Shown piece after piece: positions 55,871 to 64,000 of a stretch of 64,000 bases of DNA. Origin of the DNA: an uncultured Acidovorax sp. (GTDB taxonomy: Bacteria > Pseudomonadota > Gammaproteobacteria > Burkholderiales > Burkholderiaceae_C); contig CAJYKV010000024.1 in NCBI GenBank assembly GCA_913774955.1, positions 124,001 through 188,000 of the forward strand, read 5' to 3'. The position numbers and the translations under genes were made by a program. The notes beneath the pieces were generated by a model, which was not told the DNA's origin, made no database searches, and saw only the letters and a program-made list of their open reading frames with translations. The number at the start of each line of letters is the position of its first letter. Position 1 is the stretch's first letter.

Positions 55871-56857
55871 TCACTCGGCCTGGATGTTCGCCGCCTTGAT
55901 CACCTGCGCCCAGTTGGCCAGATCGGCCTTCACGCGCGCGCCGAGCTGCTGCGGTGCCTGGTAATCGGCCGTGGCGCCCTGCTCCTGCGCCTTCTGCTGG
56001 AAGGTGGGGCTCTGCACCACGGTGCGCACGTCGGCCACCAGCTTGTCGACCACGGGCTTCGGGGTGTTCGCGGGCGCGAACAACGCGAACCACGACGTGG
56101 CATTCACCTGCGGATAGCCGGCTTCGGCCGTGGTGGGCACGTTCGGCAGGCTGGGCAGGCGCTCCTTGCCCGTCACGGCCAGCACGCGCAGCTTGCCGGC
56201 CTGGATGTGCGGCATGAAGGGCGGCGCGGTGCCGAAGGTGAGATCCACCTGCCCGCCCAGCAGATCCTGCAGGGCGGGGCCGGTGCCCTTGTAGGGCACG
56301 TGCACCATCTTCATCCCGCCCTGCTGCTCCAGCATGGCGCCGGTCACGTGCTGCAGCGAGCCGTTGCCGGACGAGGCGTAGTTCAGTTTGCCGGGGTTGG
56401 CCTTCGCGTAGGCGATGAGCTCGCCCAGCGTCTTCACCGGCAGGCCCTCGCGCACCACGATGATCTGCGGAGCGGAGAGCACGTTCGCCACGGGCTGGAA
56501 GTCGCCCATGTCCCAGGTTTTCTGCGCCGTGAGCAGCGGCGAGATCACGTGGTAGCCCGAGTACTGCATGAGCAGCGTATAGCCGTCGGGCTCGGCCCGC
56601 TTGACCGCGCCGGCCGCGATGTTGCCATTGCCGCCGCCCTTGTTGTCCACCACCACCGACTGCCCGAGCACCGGCCCGAGCGCCTGCGCGAGCATGCGCG
56701 CCGACAGGTCCGTGGTGCCGCCGGCCGCGGTGGGCACGACGAGCGTCACGGGCTTGGCCGGGTAGGCACCCTGTGCCACGGCCGCCAGCGGCAGGGCCGC
56801 GCAGGCCGCGGCCGCCAGGGTGGCCAGCGCGAGCCGGCGGGGGAAGGAAGCTTGCAT
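55871..56857 (-). CDS. Bug/TctC-family tripartite tricarboxylate receptor
   Basis: A 328-residue periplasmic receptor. Signal peptide to about residue 28 (LPLAAVAQ), then YPAKPVTLVVPTAAGGTTDLSARML, the first ligand loop. The second loop is NYASSGNGSLQHVTGAML. It is the last gene of the CoA-transferase/lyase operon. Its substrate is likely the organic acid activated by that CoA transferase. No TctAB genes are present. Confidence 0.92.
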   Translation of the reverse strand: MQASFPRRLALATLAAAACAALPLAAVAQGAYPAKPVTLVVPTAAGGTTDLSARMLAQALGPVLGQSVVVDNKGGGNGNIAAGAVKRAEPDGYTLLMQYSGYHVISPLLTAQKTWDMGDFQPVANVLSAPQIIVVREGLPVKTLGELIAYAKANPGKLNYASSGNGSLQHVTGAMLEQQGGMKMVHVPYKGTGPALQDLLGGQVDLTFGTAPPFMPHIQAGKLRVLAVTGKERLPSLPNVPTTAEAGYPQVNATSWFALFAPANTPKPVVDKLVADVRTVVQSPTFQQKAQEQGATADYQAPQQLGARVKADLANWAQVIKAANIQAE

Positions 56858-56924
56858 GTCGTTGTCTCCTGGGTCGTTGTCTATCTGTGTCGTTCTCGCT
56901 CTGCGCGGCAGAGCGGCGCGGCCG

Positions 56925-57926
56925 TCAGTCCACCGTGGCGCCGGTCTCCTTCACCACGCGCGCCCACTGCGGCAATTCCGCCTGCACCAGCGCCCCGAGC
57001 TGGGCGGACGTGCCCTTGAACGGTTCGCAGCCCACGCCGGCGAGCTTGTCCACCACGTCCTTCTGATCCAGCGCGCGGGCGACCTCGGCCTGCAGGCGCG
57101 CCACGATGGGCGCGGGCGTGCCGGCCGGCGCGAACAGCGCGTACCAGGGCGACTGGCCGAAGCCCGGCAGCGTCTGGCCGATCGTCGGCACGCCGGGCAG
57201 CGCGGCCACCGGGCGGCTGTTGACCACGCCGAGCACCTTGAGCTTCCCGGCCTTGATGAAGGCGATGCAGGACGGCAGGCTCTGCACCGACAGTGGCACC
57301 TGCCCGCCCGCCACGTCGGTCGCGGCGGCAGCCGATCCCTTGTACGGCACATGCTGCAATCGGATGCCCGCGGCCTTCTGCAGCATCTCGCCGATCAGGT
57401 GGTTGAGCGTGCCGTTGCCCGCCGAGGCGATCGCGTACTCACCGGGCTTGGCCTTGGCGAGCGCGATCAGGCCCGCGATGTCGTTGGCAGGGAACGACGG
57501 GTGCGCGACCAGCACGTAGCCCGCCGTGGCCACGGGCGCCACGGGCTCGAAATCCTTCACCGGATCGAAGCCGGGATTGCGGTAGAGCGCCGGGCCGATG
57601 ACGTGCGCGCTGTCGGCCGTGAGCAGCAGCGTGTAGCCGTCGTGCCTGGCGCGTGCGGTGGCCGCGGTGGCGAGCGTGCCGCCCGCGCCGGGACGGTTGT
57701 CCACCACCACGCTTTGCCCCATCTGCTCCGACAGGCGCTGCGCCACCACCCGCGCGATCGCGTCGTTGGCGCCCCCGGCGGCCTGCGGCACGATCAGCGT
57801 GATGGGTTTGGAGGGATAGCCGTCCTGCGCCCAGGCGAACGGAGCGGGTGAGCAGAGGGTGGCGGCGAGCGCCTGCAGCGCGCGGCGGCGCGGCAGGCGG
57901 CCTGCGTGAGAGAGAGAAGTGGGCAT
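56925..57926 (-). CDS. Bug/TctC-family tripartite tricarboxylate receptor
   Basis: A 333-residue periplasmic receptor with a leader that includes RLPRRRALQALAATL, a twin-arginine-like motif, up to about residue 34. The mature domain starts YPSKPITLIVPQAAGGANDAIARVV and has AIASAGNGTLNHLIGEML as second loop. It is a diverged paralogue of the adjacent receptor gene and lies between it and the lyase gene. Two receptors in one operon suggest two related substrates or differing affinities. Confidence 0.92.
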   Translation of the reverse strand: MPTSLSHAGRLPRRRALQALAATLCSPAPFAWAQDGYPSKPITLIVPQAAGGANDAIARVVAQRLSEQMGQSVVVDNRPGAGGTLATAATARARHDGYTLLLTADSAHVIGPALYRNPGFDPVKDFEPVAPVATAGYVLVAHPSFPANDIAGLIALAKAKPGEYAIASAGNGTLNHLIGEMLQKAAGIRLQHVPYKGSAAAATDVAGGQVPLSVQSLPSCIAFIKAGKLKVLGVVNSRPVAALPGVPTIGQTLPGFGQSPWYALFAPAGTPAPIVARLQAEVARALDQKDVVDKLAGVGCEPFKGTSAQLGALVQAELPQWARVVKETGATVD

Positions 57927-57959
57927 GGGGGGTGTGTCTCCTGTCGTTGTGTTTTTCCG

Positions 57960-58946
57960 CTATCTCGCCATCGCCCGTTCGCGGATGGCTTCGAAATCCG
58001 CCGGCACCGGGTGCAGGTCCAGGCGCTGCCCGGCCTTGGCGAGCTGGCCGGGAATGTCGTGGCCGATGAGCGCGGGCAGGCGCCGCGCGGCGGCGAGCAG
58101 CGCCGCCAGGTCCACGCCCGTGTCGTATCCCATGAGTTCCAGCGCGTGCACGACCTCTTCGCTGCAGACGTTGCCCGAGGCGCCCGGCGCGTAGGGGCAC
58201 CCGCCCAGCCCGCCCAGCGAGGCATCGAAGCGGTCCGCGCCCGCGCCGATCGCGGCGAGCACGTTGGCGAGGCCCATGCCGCGCGTGTTGTGGAAGTGCA
58301 GCGTGAACACCAGGCCCGGCCAGCGGGCGCGCGCCGCGGCCACGAGCGTCGCCACCTGGGCAGGGTGCGCCATGCCCGTCGTGTCGCACAGCGTGATGCC
58401 GCCCACGCCCAGGTCGGCGAAGCGCTGCACCCACCCGAACACCTCGGATTCGGCCACGTCGCCTTCCATCGGGCAGCCGAACACGCACGAGAGCGACACG
58501 TTCACCGCCACGCCCGCGCCCTGCGCCGTCGCCACCACCTGGGCGAGCGAGGCGAACGACTGCGCGCGCGTCATGCGCAGGTTGGCGAGGTTGTGCGTCT
58601 CGCTGGCGGACATCACCAGATTCAGCTCGTCGGTACGTGCCTCGATCGCGCGCTCCGCGCCGCGCACGTTCGGCACCAGCGCGGCATACACCACGCCGGG
58701 GCGCCGCGCGATCTCGCGCATCACGATCTCGGCGTCGCGCAGCGCGGGAATCGCCGAGGGCGACACGAAAGCCGTCACCTCGATCTTGGCGAGCCCCGCG
58801 CCCGACAGCGCATCCACCAGGGCGATCTTGTCCTGGGTGGGCACGAAGGCCTGCTCCATCTGCAGGCCGTCGCGCGTGCCCACCTCCTGCATGTGGATGC
58901 GGCGCCCGGCGCCCTGCCACACGGATCCGGTCCACTGTCCGCTCAT
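57960..58946 (-). CDS. HMG-CoA lyase-like enzyme
   Basis: A 328-residue TIM-barrel lyase of the HMGL-like family. Catalytic and metal positions appear as EVGTRDGLQME (Arg and Asp), FHNTRGMGLAN (His) and the signature GLGGCPYAPGASGN with the active-site Cys. The enzyme cleaves 3-hydroxy-3-methylglutaryl-CoA or a related hydroxyacyl-CoA such as citramalyl-CoA. It overlaps the CoA-transferase gene (ATGA), so the CoA ester is probably made and cleaved in sequence. The preferred ATG at 58946 gives the family N-terminus. Confidence 0.93.
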   Translation of the reverse strand: MSGQWTGSVWQGAGRRIHMQEVGTRDGLQMEQAFVPTQDKIALVDALSGAGLAKIEVTAFVSPSAIPALRDAEIVMREIARRPGVVYAALVPNVRGAERAIEARTDELNLVMSASETHNLANLRMTRAQSFASLAQVVATAQGAGVAVNVSLSCVFGCPMEGDVAESEVFGWVQRFADLGVGGITLCDTTGMAHPAQVATLVAAARARWPGLVFTLHFHNTRGMGLANVLAAIGAGADRFDASLGGLGGCPYAPGASGNVCSEEVVHALELMGYDTGVDLAALLAAARRLPALIGHDIPGQLAKAGQRLDLHPVPADFEAIRERAMAR

Positions 58947-60181
58947 TGCACCACCCCCTTCTCGCGCAGCAGCGCGATCTGCGCCTCGCTCAGGCCCACC
59001 TCGCGCAACACCGCGTCGGTGTCGTCGCCCAGCCGCGGGGCGCTGGAGCGGACCGTGCCCGGCGTGGCCGAGAGCTTGGGCACGATGCCCGGCACCTCGA
59101 CCGTGTAGCCGTCGCGCGTGGTCTGCGGCAGCAGCATGTCGCGGGCCCGGTAGTGCGGGTCTTCGGCGATGTCGCGCGCCGTGTAGACCTTGCCGGCCGG
59201 CACGCGCGCGGCCGCGAGCGTCTCCATCACCTCGGCCACCGTGCGCCCGGCCGTCCAGGCGCCGATCGCCGCGTCGATCTCCTGCACGCGCGCCACGCGG
59301 CCGGCATTGCTCGCGAGGTCGGGCGCCGCGGCGAGGTCCGGCCGGCCGATCGCCTCCATGAGCCGCCGGAAGATGCTGTCGCCGTTGCCGGCCACCAGCA
59401 CCCAGCCGTCGGTGCAGGGATAGGCATTGGAAGGAGCGATGCCCGGCAGCGCGCTGCCTGCCGCATCGCGCACCGCGCCGAAGGCGCTGTACTCGGGGAT
59501 CAGGCTCTCCATCACGTTGAACACCGCCTCGTGCAGCGCCACGTCGATCACCTGCCCCTGGCCGCCGTTCACCTTGCGGTGGTAGAGCGCCGTCAGCACG
59601 CCGATCGCGCCGTGCAGCGCCGCCAGCGTGTCGCCGATCGACACCCCCACGCGCACCGGCACGCGGCCCGGCTCGCCCGTCAGGTGGCGCAGCCCGCCCA
59701 TGGCTTCGCCGATCACGCCGAAGCCCGGCAGGTCGCGGTAGGGGCCCGTCTGGCCGTAGCCCGAGATGCGCAGGATCACCAGGCCCGGGTTGAGCGCGTG
59801 CAGCGCCTCGGGCGACATGCCCCAATCCTCCAGCGTGCCGGGGCGGAAGTTCTCGATGAGCACGTCGGCCTCGGCGATCAGGCGGCGCGCGATGTCCTGC
59901 CCCTCGGGCTGGCGCAGGTCCAGCGCCACCGAGCGCTTGTTGCGCGACTGCACCTGCCACCAGACGGAGGTGCCCTCCTTCAGCAAGCGCCAGTTGCGCA
60001 GCGGATCGCCCGCGCCCGTGGCTTCGATCTTCACCACGTCGGCGCCGAACTCTCCGAGCGTCTTGCCGCAGAACGGGCCGGCAATGAGCTGGCCCATCTC
60101 GATCACCCGCACGCCGGCCAGTGCCGCGGGGGTGGCGGGGGTGGCGGACGGGGCGGTCGCCTGCGCCGCGGTGGATTCCAT
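58943..60181 (-). CDS. CaiB/BaiF-family (class III) CoA transferase
   Basis: A 412-residue enzyme that moves CoA to a carboxylic acid. It starts LAGVRVIEMGQLIAGPFCGKTLGEFGADVVKIE and has NKRSVALDLRQPEGQDI, VLIENFRPGTLEDWG and GYGQTGPYRDLPGFGVIGEAMGG, all family landmarks; the catalytic Asp is expected shortly before GFGVIGEAMGG. The ATG at 60181 is chosen because AGGAGA lies seven bases upstream; earlier ATGs lack such a site. Coupled to an HMG-CoA lyase-like enzyme and divergent from a LysR regulator. Confidence 0.93.
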   Translation of the reverse strand: MESTAAQATAPSATPATPAALAGVRVIEMGQLIAGPFCGKTLGEFGADVVKIEATGAGDPLRNWRLLKEGTSVWWQVQSRNKRSVALDLRQPEGQDIARRLIAEADVLIENFRPGTLEDWGMSPEALHALNPGLVILRISGYGQTGPYRDLPGFGVIGEAMGGLRHLTGEPGRVPVRVGVSIGDTLAALHGAIGVLTALYHRKVNGGQGQVIDVALHEAVFNVMESLIPEYSAFGAVRDAAGSALPGIAPSNAYPCTDGWVLVAGNGDSIFRRLMEAIGRPDLAAAPDLASNAGRVARVQEIDAAIGAWTAGRTVAEVMETLAAARVPAGKVYTARDIAEDPHYRARDMLLPQTTRDGYTVEVPGIVPKLSATPGTVRSSAPRLGDDTDAVLREVGLSEAQIALLREKGVVQ

Positions 60182-60252
60182 GGGGGATGTCTCCTGCATG
60201 GCGCGCATCATGCCCAGCCCCGGCGCGGCCGCAAAACGCCCAATCGAGAAGG

Positions 60253-60275
60253 TGCCATCGCAAAACGGCATGGCA
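60253..60275. promoter_or_regulatory. LysR-type operator between CoA transferase and LysR genes
   Basis: TGCCAT and ATGGCA form a perfect interrupted dyad with an 11-base spacer, which satisfies the T-N11-A rule for LysR-type boxes. It is 12 bases before the LysR start codon and about 70 bases before the CoA-transferase start, ideal for autorepression and activation of the divergent operon. Confidence 0.6.
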
Positions 60276-60287
60276 GACTAGCGCCCC

Positions 60288-61193
60288 ATGAAACTCGATC
60301 CGGTGTCCCTGCGCCTCTTCGTGGCGGTGATGGAAGAGAACGCCATCGCCCGCGCCGCGGCGCGCGAGCACATCGCCGCGTCGGCCGCCAGCCGGCGCCT
60401 CGCGGAACTGGAGCATGCCCTGGGCGTGGACCTGTTCGCGCGCAGCAACCGCGGCAGCGAGCCCACGGCCGCCGCCTATGCGCTGCTCGACATGGCGCGC
60501 GGCGTGCTCAACGACCTGGACGGCATTGCCGCGCAGATGGGCGACTACCGTGCCGGCGTGCGCGGGCAGGTGCGCGTGGTGGCCAACATCTCCGCCATCA
60601 CCCAGTTCCTGCCGCGCGATCTGCAGCGCTTCATGGCCGCGCACCCGCGGGTGCAGGTGCGGCTGGAGGAGCAGATCAGCAGCGCCATCGCCCGCTCGGT
60701 CGCGGAGAACGCGGCCGACATCGGCATCCTCAACCACGGCAACTACGGCGACCGCGTCACGCTGCTGCCCTACCGGGAGGACGAACTGGTGCTGGTGGCG
60801 CCCCGGGGCCATGCCCTGGCGCGGCGGCGCAGCGTGCGGCTGGCAGAGGCGCTGCACTGCGACTTCGTGGGCGTGCACCCGGGCAGCGCCATCAACAACC
60901 TGCTGACGCGCGCGGCGGCCGAGGCCGGGATGCCGCTGCGGCTGCGCATCCAGGTGACGAGCTACGACGCGCTCTGCCTCATGGTGTCGGCGGGTCTCGG
61001 CGTGGGCGTGCTGCCGCGCGGCAGTGCGCGGCTCTACCTGGGCACGCTGCCGCTACGCACCGTCGCGCTGGCGGAGCCCTGGGCGCGGCGCCAGCTGGCG
61101 CTGTGCGTGCGCTCGGGCGATGCGCTCTCCAGCGTGGCGCGGCTGCTGGTGGACCACCTGCGCGAAGCCCCCGCCGAAAAGGAAACCTCATGA
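60288..61193 (+). CDS. LysR-family transcriptional regulator
   Basis: A 301-residue regulator. The N-terminal winged helix-turn-helix is KLDPVSLRLFVAVMEENAIARAAAREHIAASAASRRLAELEHALGVDLFARSNRG. The rest is a periplasmic-binding-protein-like effector domain, including VRVVANISAITQFLPRDLQRF. It is divergently oriented to the CoA-transferase/lyase/Bug operon, which it likely controls with an organic acid or CoA ester as coinducer. Its stop overlaps earP (ATGA), although the functions seem unrelated. Confidence 0.94.
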   Translation: MKLDPVSLRLFVAVMEENAIARAAAREHIAASAASRRLAELEHALGVDLFARSNRGSEPTAAAYALLDMARGVLNDLDGIAAQMGDYRAGVRGQVRVVANISAITQFLPRDLQRFMAAHPRVQVRLEEQISSAIARSVAENAADIGILNHGNYGDRVTLLPYREDELVLVAPRGHALARRRSVRLAEALHCDFVGVHPGSAINNLLTRAAAEAGMPLRLRIQVTSYDALCLMVSAGLGVGVLPRGSARLYLGTLPLRTVALAEPWARRQLALCVRSGDALSSVARLLVDHLREAPAEKETS

Positions 61194-62389
61194 CCGCCCC
61201 GAAACACACCCCCACCCCTCTGGCCTGGGACCTCTTCTGCCGCGTCATCGACAACTTCGGCGACATCGGCGTCTGCTGGCGCCTCGCGGCCCAGCTGGGC
61301 GCGCTCGGCCACCGCGTGCGGCTGTGGACGGACGACGCCTCCGCCCTCGCCTGGATGGCGCCGCGGGGCGCACCGGGCGTCGAGGTGCTGCCCTGGCCCG
61401 CGGGCCCGGTCGCCGCCTCGCCGTGCGACGTGCTCGTCGAAGCCTTCGGCTGCGACGTTCCCGACGGCTTCCTGGCCGGCCTGCCGCCGCCCGGTACGGA
61501 CGGACAGGCCAAGCATCCCATCTGGATCAACCTCGAATACCTCTCGGCGGAGGGCTACGTCGAGCGCAGCCACTGCCTGCCCTCGCCCCTGTTCTCGGGC
61601 CCGGGCGCGGGCCGCACGCGCTGGTTCTTCTACCCCGGCTTCACGGAGCGCACCGGTGGCCTGCTGCGCGAGCCGGACCTGCCGGCGCGCCAGGCGGCGT
61701 TCGACCGTGCCGGCTGGCGCGCGCGCCACGGCATCGCGCCCGAGGCCTTCGCCGTCTCGCTCTTCTGCTACGAGCCCGCCGGGCTGCCCGCGCTGCTGGA
61801 CCGGCTCGGCGAGCGCGGCGACGCGCACCTGCTCGCCACGCCAGGACGCGCCACGGCGGCCGTGCATTCCGTCCTGCAAGCCGGTGCAGCCGCCGGTGGT
61901 ATGGCGCAAGGCACGGCAGGCACGGCCATCGCCCCCCCATCCGCCACGCCGCAGGGTTCCGGCACCACCGCAAGCGCCTCCCACCCCGTGGAGGATCCGG
62001 GCTTTCCCATCACCTACCTTGTGCCCTGCCCCCAGACGGCATTCGACGACATGCTGCTCGCCTGCGACCTGAACGCGGTGCGCGGCGAGGATTCGCTGGT
62101 GCGGGCGCTCTGGGCGGGCCAGCCGTTCGTCTGGCACATCTACCCGCAGGACGACGGCGCCCACCACGCCAAGCTCGATGCCTTCCTCGACTGGCTGCAG
62201 GCCCCGGCGTCGCTGCGGCGCTTCCACCACGCCTGGAACGGCATCGACGGCACCGGTGCCGCCGTGCCGCCCCTGCACCCTCGCGCGCTGGCGGACTGGC
62301 GCGGCTGCGTGCAGGCGGCGCGCTCGCGGCTGCTCGCCCAGGACGACCTCGTGACGCAACTGCTCGGGTTCGTACGGGAAAAAAGCTAA
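61190..62389 (+). CDS. earP: EF-P arginine rhamnosyltransferase EarP
   Basis: A 399-residue GT-B glycosyltransferase that attaches rhamnose to Arg32 of EF-P, required to rescue ribosomes at polyproline stretches. The N-terminus WDLFCRVIDNFGDIGVCWRLAAQL contains the catalytic Asp in NFGD-I-G. The C-terminal dTDP-rhamnose site shows VRGEDSLVRALWAGQPFVWHIYPQDDGAH. A Pro/Ala-rich loop (about 235-265) is an insertion relative to typical enzymes. It overlaps the LysR stop and precedes efp, an order conserved in Betaproteobacteria. Confidence 0.95.
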   Translation: MTAPKHTPTPLAWDLFCRVIDNFGDIGVCWRLAAQLGALGHRVRLWTDDASALAWMAPRGAPGVEVLPWPAGPVAASPCDVLVEAFGCDVPDGFLAGLPPPGTDGQAKHPIWINLEYLSAEGYVERSHCLPSPLFSGPGAGRTRWFFYPGFTERTGGLLREPDLPARQAAFDRAGWRARHGIAPEAFAVSLFCYEPAGLPALLDRLGERGDAHLLATPGRATAAVHSVLQAGAAAGGMAQGTAGTAIAPPSATPQGSGTTASASHPVEDPGFPITYLVPCPQTAFDDMLLACDLNAVRGEDSLVRALWAGQPFVWHIYPQDDGAHHAKLDAFLDWLQAPASLRRFHHAWNGIDGTGAAVPPLHPRALADWRGCVQAARSRLLAQDDLVTQLLGFVREKS

Positions 62390-62560
62390 AATCCGGGGTT
62401 TTGCGCCTTCATGGGCCGGCACGCTTGTCAAAAGCGCGCGGCCGGCGCATCCCCCGCCGCGGAACATGCCCGGCGCCCTCGCCACATCCGCCGCGCCTCG
62501 CTGCCCGGCTCGGCAGGGCGCTCCGGTGCGTTGAGCGGCCCCAACCCAGGCAAATCTGCT

Positions 62561-63115
62561 ATGAAAATCGCTCAAGAAATCCGCGCCGGCAACGTGATCA
62601 TGCACGGCAAGGACCCGATGGTCGTCCTGAAGACCGAATACGCCCGCGGCGGCCGCGGCGCCGCCACCGTGCGCATGAAGCTCAAGAGCCTGATCGGCAA
62701 CTTCGGCACCGAAAACGTCTACAAGGCCGACGACAAGATCGACAACGTCATCCTCGACAAGAAGGAATGCACGTACTCGTACTTCGCCGACCCGATGTAC
62801 GTCTGCATGGACACCGAATACAACCAGTACGAAGTCGAAGCCGAGAACATGGGCGACGCGCTGAACTACCTGGAAGACGGCATGTCCCTCGAAGTGGTGT
62901 TCTACGACGGCAAGGCCATCTCGGTCGAACTGCCCACCAGCGTCGAGCGCGAAATCACCTGGACGGAACCCGCCGTCAAGGGCGACACGTCCGGCAAGGT
63001 GCTCAAGCCCGCCAAGATCGCCACCGGCTTCGAAGTGCCGGTGCCGCTGTTCGTCAGCCAGGGCGACAAGATCGAAATCGACACGCGCACGGGCGAATAC
63101 CGCAAGCGCGTCTGA
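62561..63115 (+). CDS. efp: Elongation factor P
   Basis: A 184-residue translation factor with three beta-barrel domains. The modification site loop reads [13 protein letters not shown] with Arg32 at the tip, which matches the rhamnosylated subclass and the EarP encoded upstream. The start [13 protein letters not shown] is typical, and the C-terminal [15 protein letters not shown] is conserved. The gap of about 170 bases between earP and efp may contain its own promoter. Confidence 0.97.
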   Translation: MKIAQEIRAGNVIMHGKDPMVVLKTEYARGGRGAATVRMKLKSLIGNFGTENVYKADDKIDNVILDKKECTYSYFADPMYVCMDTEYNQYEVEAENMGDALNYLEDGMSLEVVFYDGKAISVELPTSVEREITWTEPAVKGDTSGKVLKPAKIATGFEVPVPLFVSQGDKIEIDTRTGEYRKRV

Positions 63116-63163
63116 GTGGCATGCCGCCTTCGGGCGGCGAGTGTTCGCGCACATCCGGAGAAA

Positions 63164-63196
63164 GGGCACGGGCCGCAGGGCCGGTGCCCTTTTTTT
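63164..63196 (+). terminator. Intrinsic terminator of efp
   Basis: GGGCAC and GTGCCC enclose further GC-rich pairing, followed by seven T residues. It lies about 50 bases after the efp stop. A separate GCCGCC-TTCG-GGCGGC tetraloop hairpin stands at 63123-63138 between the stop codon and the terminator and may stabilise the 3' end. Confidence 0.8.
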
Positions 63197-63311
63197 CGCC
63201 CGCGTACGCCGGGCCATTCAGCGCTCTTCAGAACAATTCAGCGATCCTTCAGCGCGCGGCTCCGCGTGCCGCCCAAAAATGGACATGGAGATGTCTCCAG
63301 GGAGAACACAC

Positions 63312-63851
63312 ATGACCATGCCAACCATCCAAGCCTCGGCCTTGCGCGTTCCGCGCGCGTTCCGTCGGCACGCTGCCACCCCCCTGATTGCAGCGATCGC
63401 CGTGGCTGCAGGCATGTGCACGGCCGAGGCACAGGCCGAGCCGTGCCGTGCGATCGCATCCGTGCAGCAGAGCGGGGTCTCGGGCAACAACAATGCCGCA
63501 GGGGGCCACCTCAACCAGCACGTCTTCGGCGCGACGCCGCCCGCGGGCATGAGCCAGGCCACCAAGACCCTGTTCTCCAGCGTGGAGGAATACAAGGGCT
63601 TCTGGAACAACTACCTCGACCCGAAGAAATACACGGGCACTGCGGTCAACTGCTCGGGCAATACCGCACGGCAGAAGGTGACCGTCTACAGCGTGCTCAA
63701 GAAGGACAAGATCGGCGGCTTCAATTGCACGGCAGCGAACGCCCAGGGCCAGTGCACCACCAAGACGAGTTCGCAGTTCTCCAACATTCAGCTCGACTTC
63801 CAGGTGGTCGACAGCCGGTGGATCCTCCTCACGGCCTATCCGACCAACTGA
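63312..63851 (+). CDS. Secreted protein, possible BECR-fold ribonuclease
   Basis: A 179-residue protein. A signal peptide ends near residue 42 (CTAEAQA). The mature domain has GGHLNQHVFG (His66 and His70), four Cys (45, 114, 139, 148), and ends with SRWILLTAYPTN. A His-containing start and a terminal strand with (L/I)TAYP resemble Barnase/EndoU/colicin/RelE-type nuclease toxins. No immunity gene is seen downstream, so it may be a general extracellular enzyme. The link to nucleases is inference from short motifs; a hypothetical secreted protein is the safe label. Confidence 0.6.
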   Translation: MTMPTIQASALRVPRAFRRHAATPLIAAIAVAAGMCTAEAQAEPCRAIASVQQSGVSGNNNAAGGHLNQHVFGATPPAGMSQATKTLFSSVEEYKGFWNNYLDPKKYTGTAVNCSGNTARQKVTVYSVLKKDKIGGFNCTAANAQGQCTTKTSSQFSNIQLDFQVVDSRWILLTAYPTN

Positions 63852-63864
63852 GCATGGGGGCGGG

Positions 63865-64000
63865 CTATCGCCGCGCGGCAGCCCGGCGGTACAGCCGCAG
63901 CGTCGCCAGCAGCCCGCACACCGCCGCCGCCGTCATCCACCAGCCCGGCGCGGCCTTGTCGCCCGACCATTCGATCAGGCCCGTGGCCACGGCCGGCGTG
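63865..64000 (-). CDS. C-terminal part of an MFS transporter (partial)
   Basis: The window cuts this minus-strand gene. The visible 45 codons end with TAG and read TPAVATGLIEWSGDKAAP, then GWWMTAAAVCGLLATLRLYRR. The polar loop with SGD and AP followed by a final hydrophobic helix and an Arg-rich tail is the usual end of metabolite:proton symporters of the MHS/citrate-proton group. The substrate cannot be assigned from this end. Confidence 0.65.
   Translation of the reverse strand, partial: TPAVATGLIEWSGDKAAPGWWMTAAAVCGLLATLRLYRRAAARR

Noticed and set aside
57960-60878. Single long minus frame joining the lyase with sequence opposite the CoA transferase and LysR genes
   Set aside because: Only the part from 58946 downward matches the lyase family; the rest is antisense or out of frame to the CoA transferase.
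58637-61189. Upstream extension of earP in the same frame
   Set aside because: The conserved EarP N-terminus begins at 61190; the earlier part overlaps other genes and is Arg/Ala/Pro-rich filler.
62380-62392. TAAAAT before efp as a -10 element
   Set aside because: It overlaps the earP stop and has no -35 at proper distance, so it was not annotated.

Overview
The window is GC-rich chromosomal DNA whose gene content points to a betaproteobacterium of the family Comamonadaceae, most like Acidovorax/Paracidovorax. The evidence is the several Bug/TctC-type periplasmic receptors, the EarP/EF-P pair with Arg32, the uvrC-pgsA-tRNA neighbourhood, and the general codon style. The genus is an inference, because no rRNA or other marker locus is present.

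Layout. 1-10,532: a catabolic and uptake cluster on the plus strand (SCP2-like protein, alpha/beta hydrolase, complete LivKHMGF importer, amidohydrolase, Bug receptor, aldehyde dehydrogenase, 3-hydroxyisobutyrate dehydrogenase-like enzyme). 10,750-16,231: a YitT-family membrane protein, then a copper-handling block (His-rich small protein, TolC-like lipoprotein, multicopper oxidase, DUF411 protein, CusF-domain protein). 16,313-21,384: a stretch visibly poorer in GC that carries a small membrane-anchored protein and a 1258-residue nuclease-STAND NTPase resembling Avs-type antiphage proteins. 21,385-23,825: a P1-family peptidase and a membrane-anchored TAXI receptor. 24,002-25,534: a 26-codon peptide gene ending in Arg-Tyr-Ile-Tyr, a strong intrinsic terminator, and a cytochrome P450. 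This is the layout expected of a P450-crosslinked RiPP (cittilin/biarylitide type) and is the most interesting item in the window.

25,594-36,109: housekeeping genes (DUF1631 protein, EttA, an orphan ATP synthase epsilon-like protein, RhlE helicase, M14 carboxypeptidase-like lipoprotein, KefB-like antiporter). 36,277-39,552: tRNA-Arg(TCT), small secreted or low-complexity proteins, a ParD-like protein overlapping a methionine aminopeptidase gene, and tRNA-His. 39,604-44,926: PpiD, tRNA-Val, HU, PgsA and UvrC, all on the minus strand. 44,963-55,598: a minus-strand peptide-scavenging cluster (racemase, DppA, DmpA-like peptidase, Gsi-type ABC importer, isoaspartyl peptidase, RpiR-type regulator). 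55,871-61,193: two Bug receptors, an HMG-CoA-lyase-like enzyme and a CaiB-type CoA transferase, divergent from a LysR regulator with a T-N11-A dyad between them. 61,190-63,115: EarP and EF-P. The window ends with a small secreted protein that may be a nuclease and the C-terminus of an MFS transporter.

Functional logic. Much of the window is about scavenging organic acids, amino acids and peptides: binding proteins sit beside enzymes that would process the imported compounds. Defence (STAND NTPase), metal stress (copper block) and possible specialised metabolism (peptide plus P450) are the accessory layers. No CRISPR array, insertion sequence or rRNA operon was seen.
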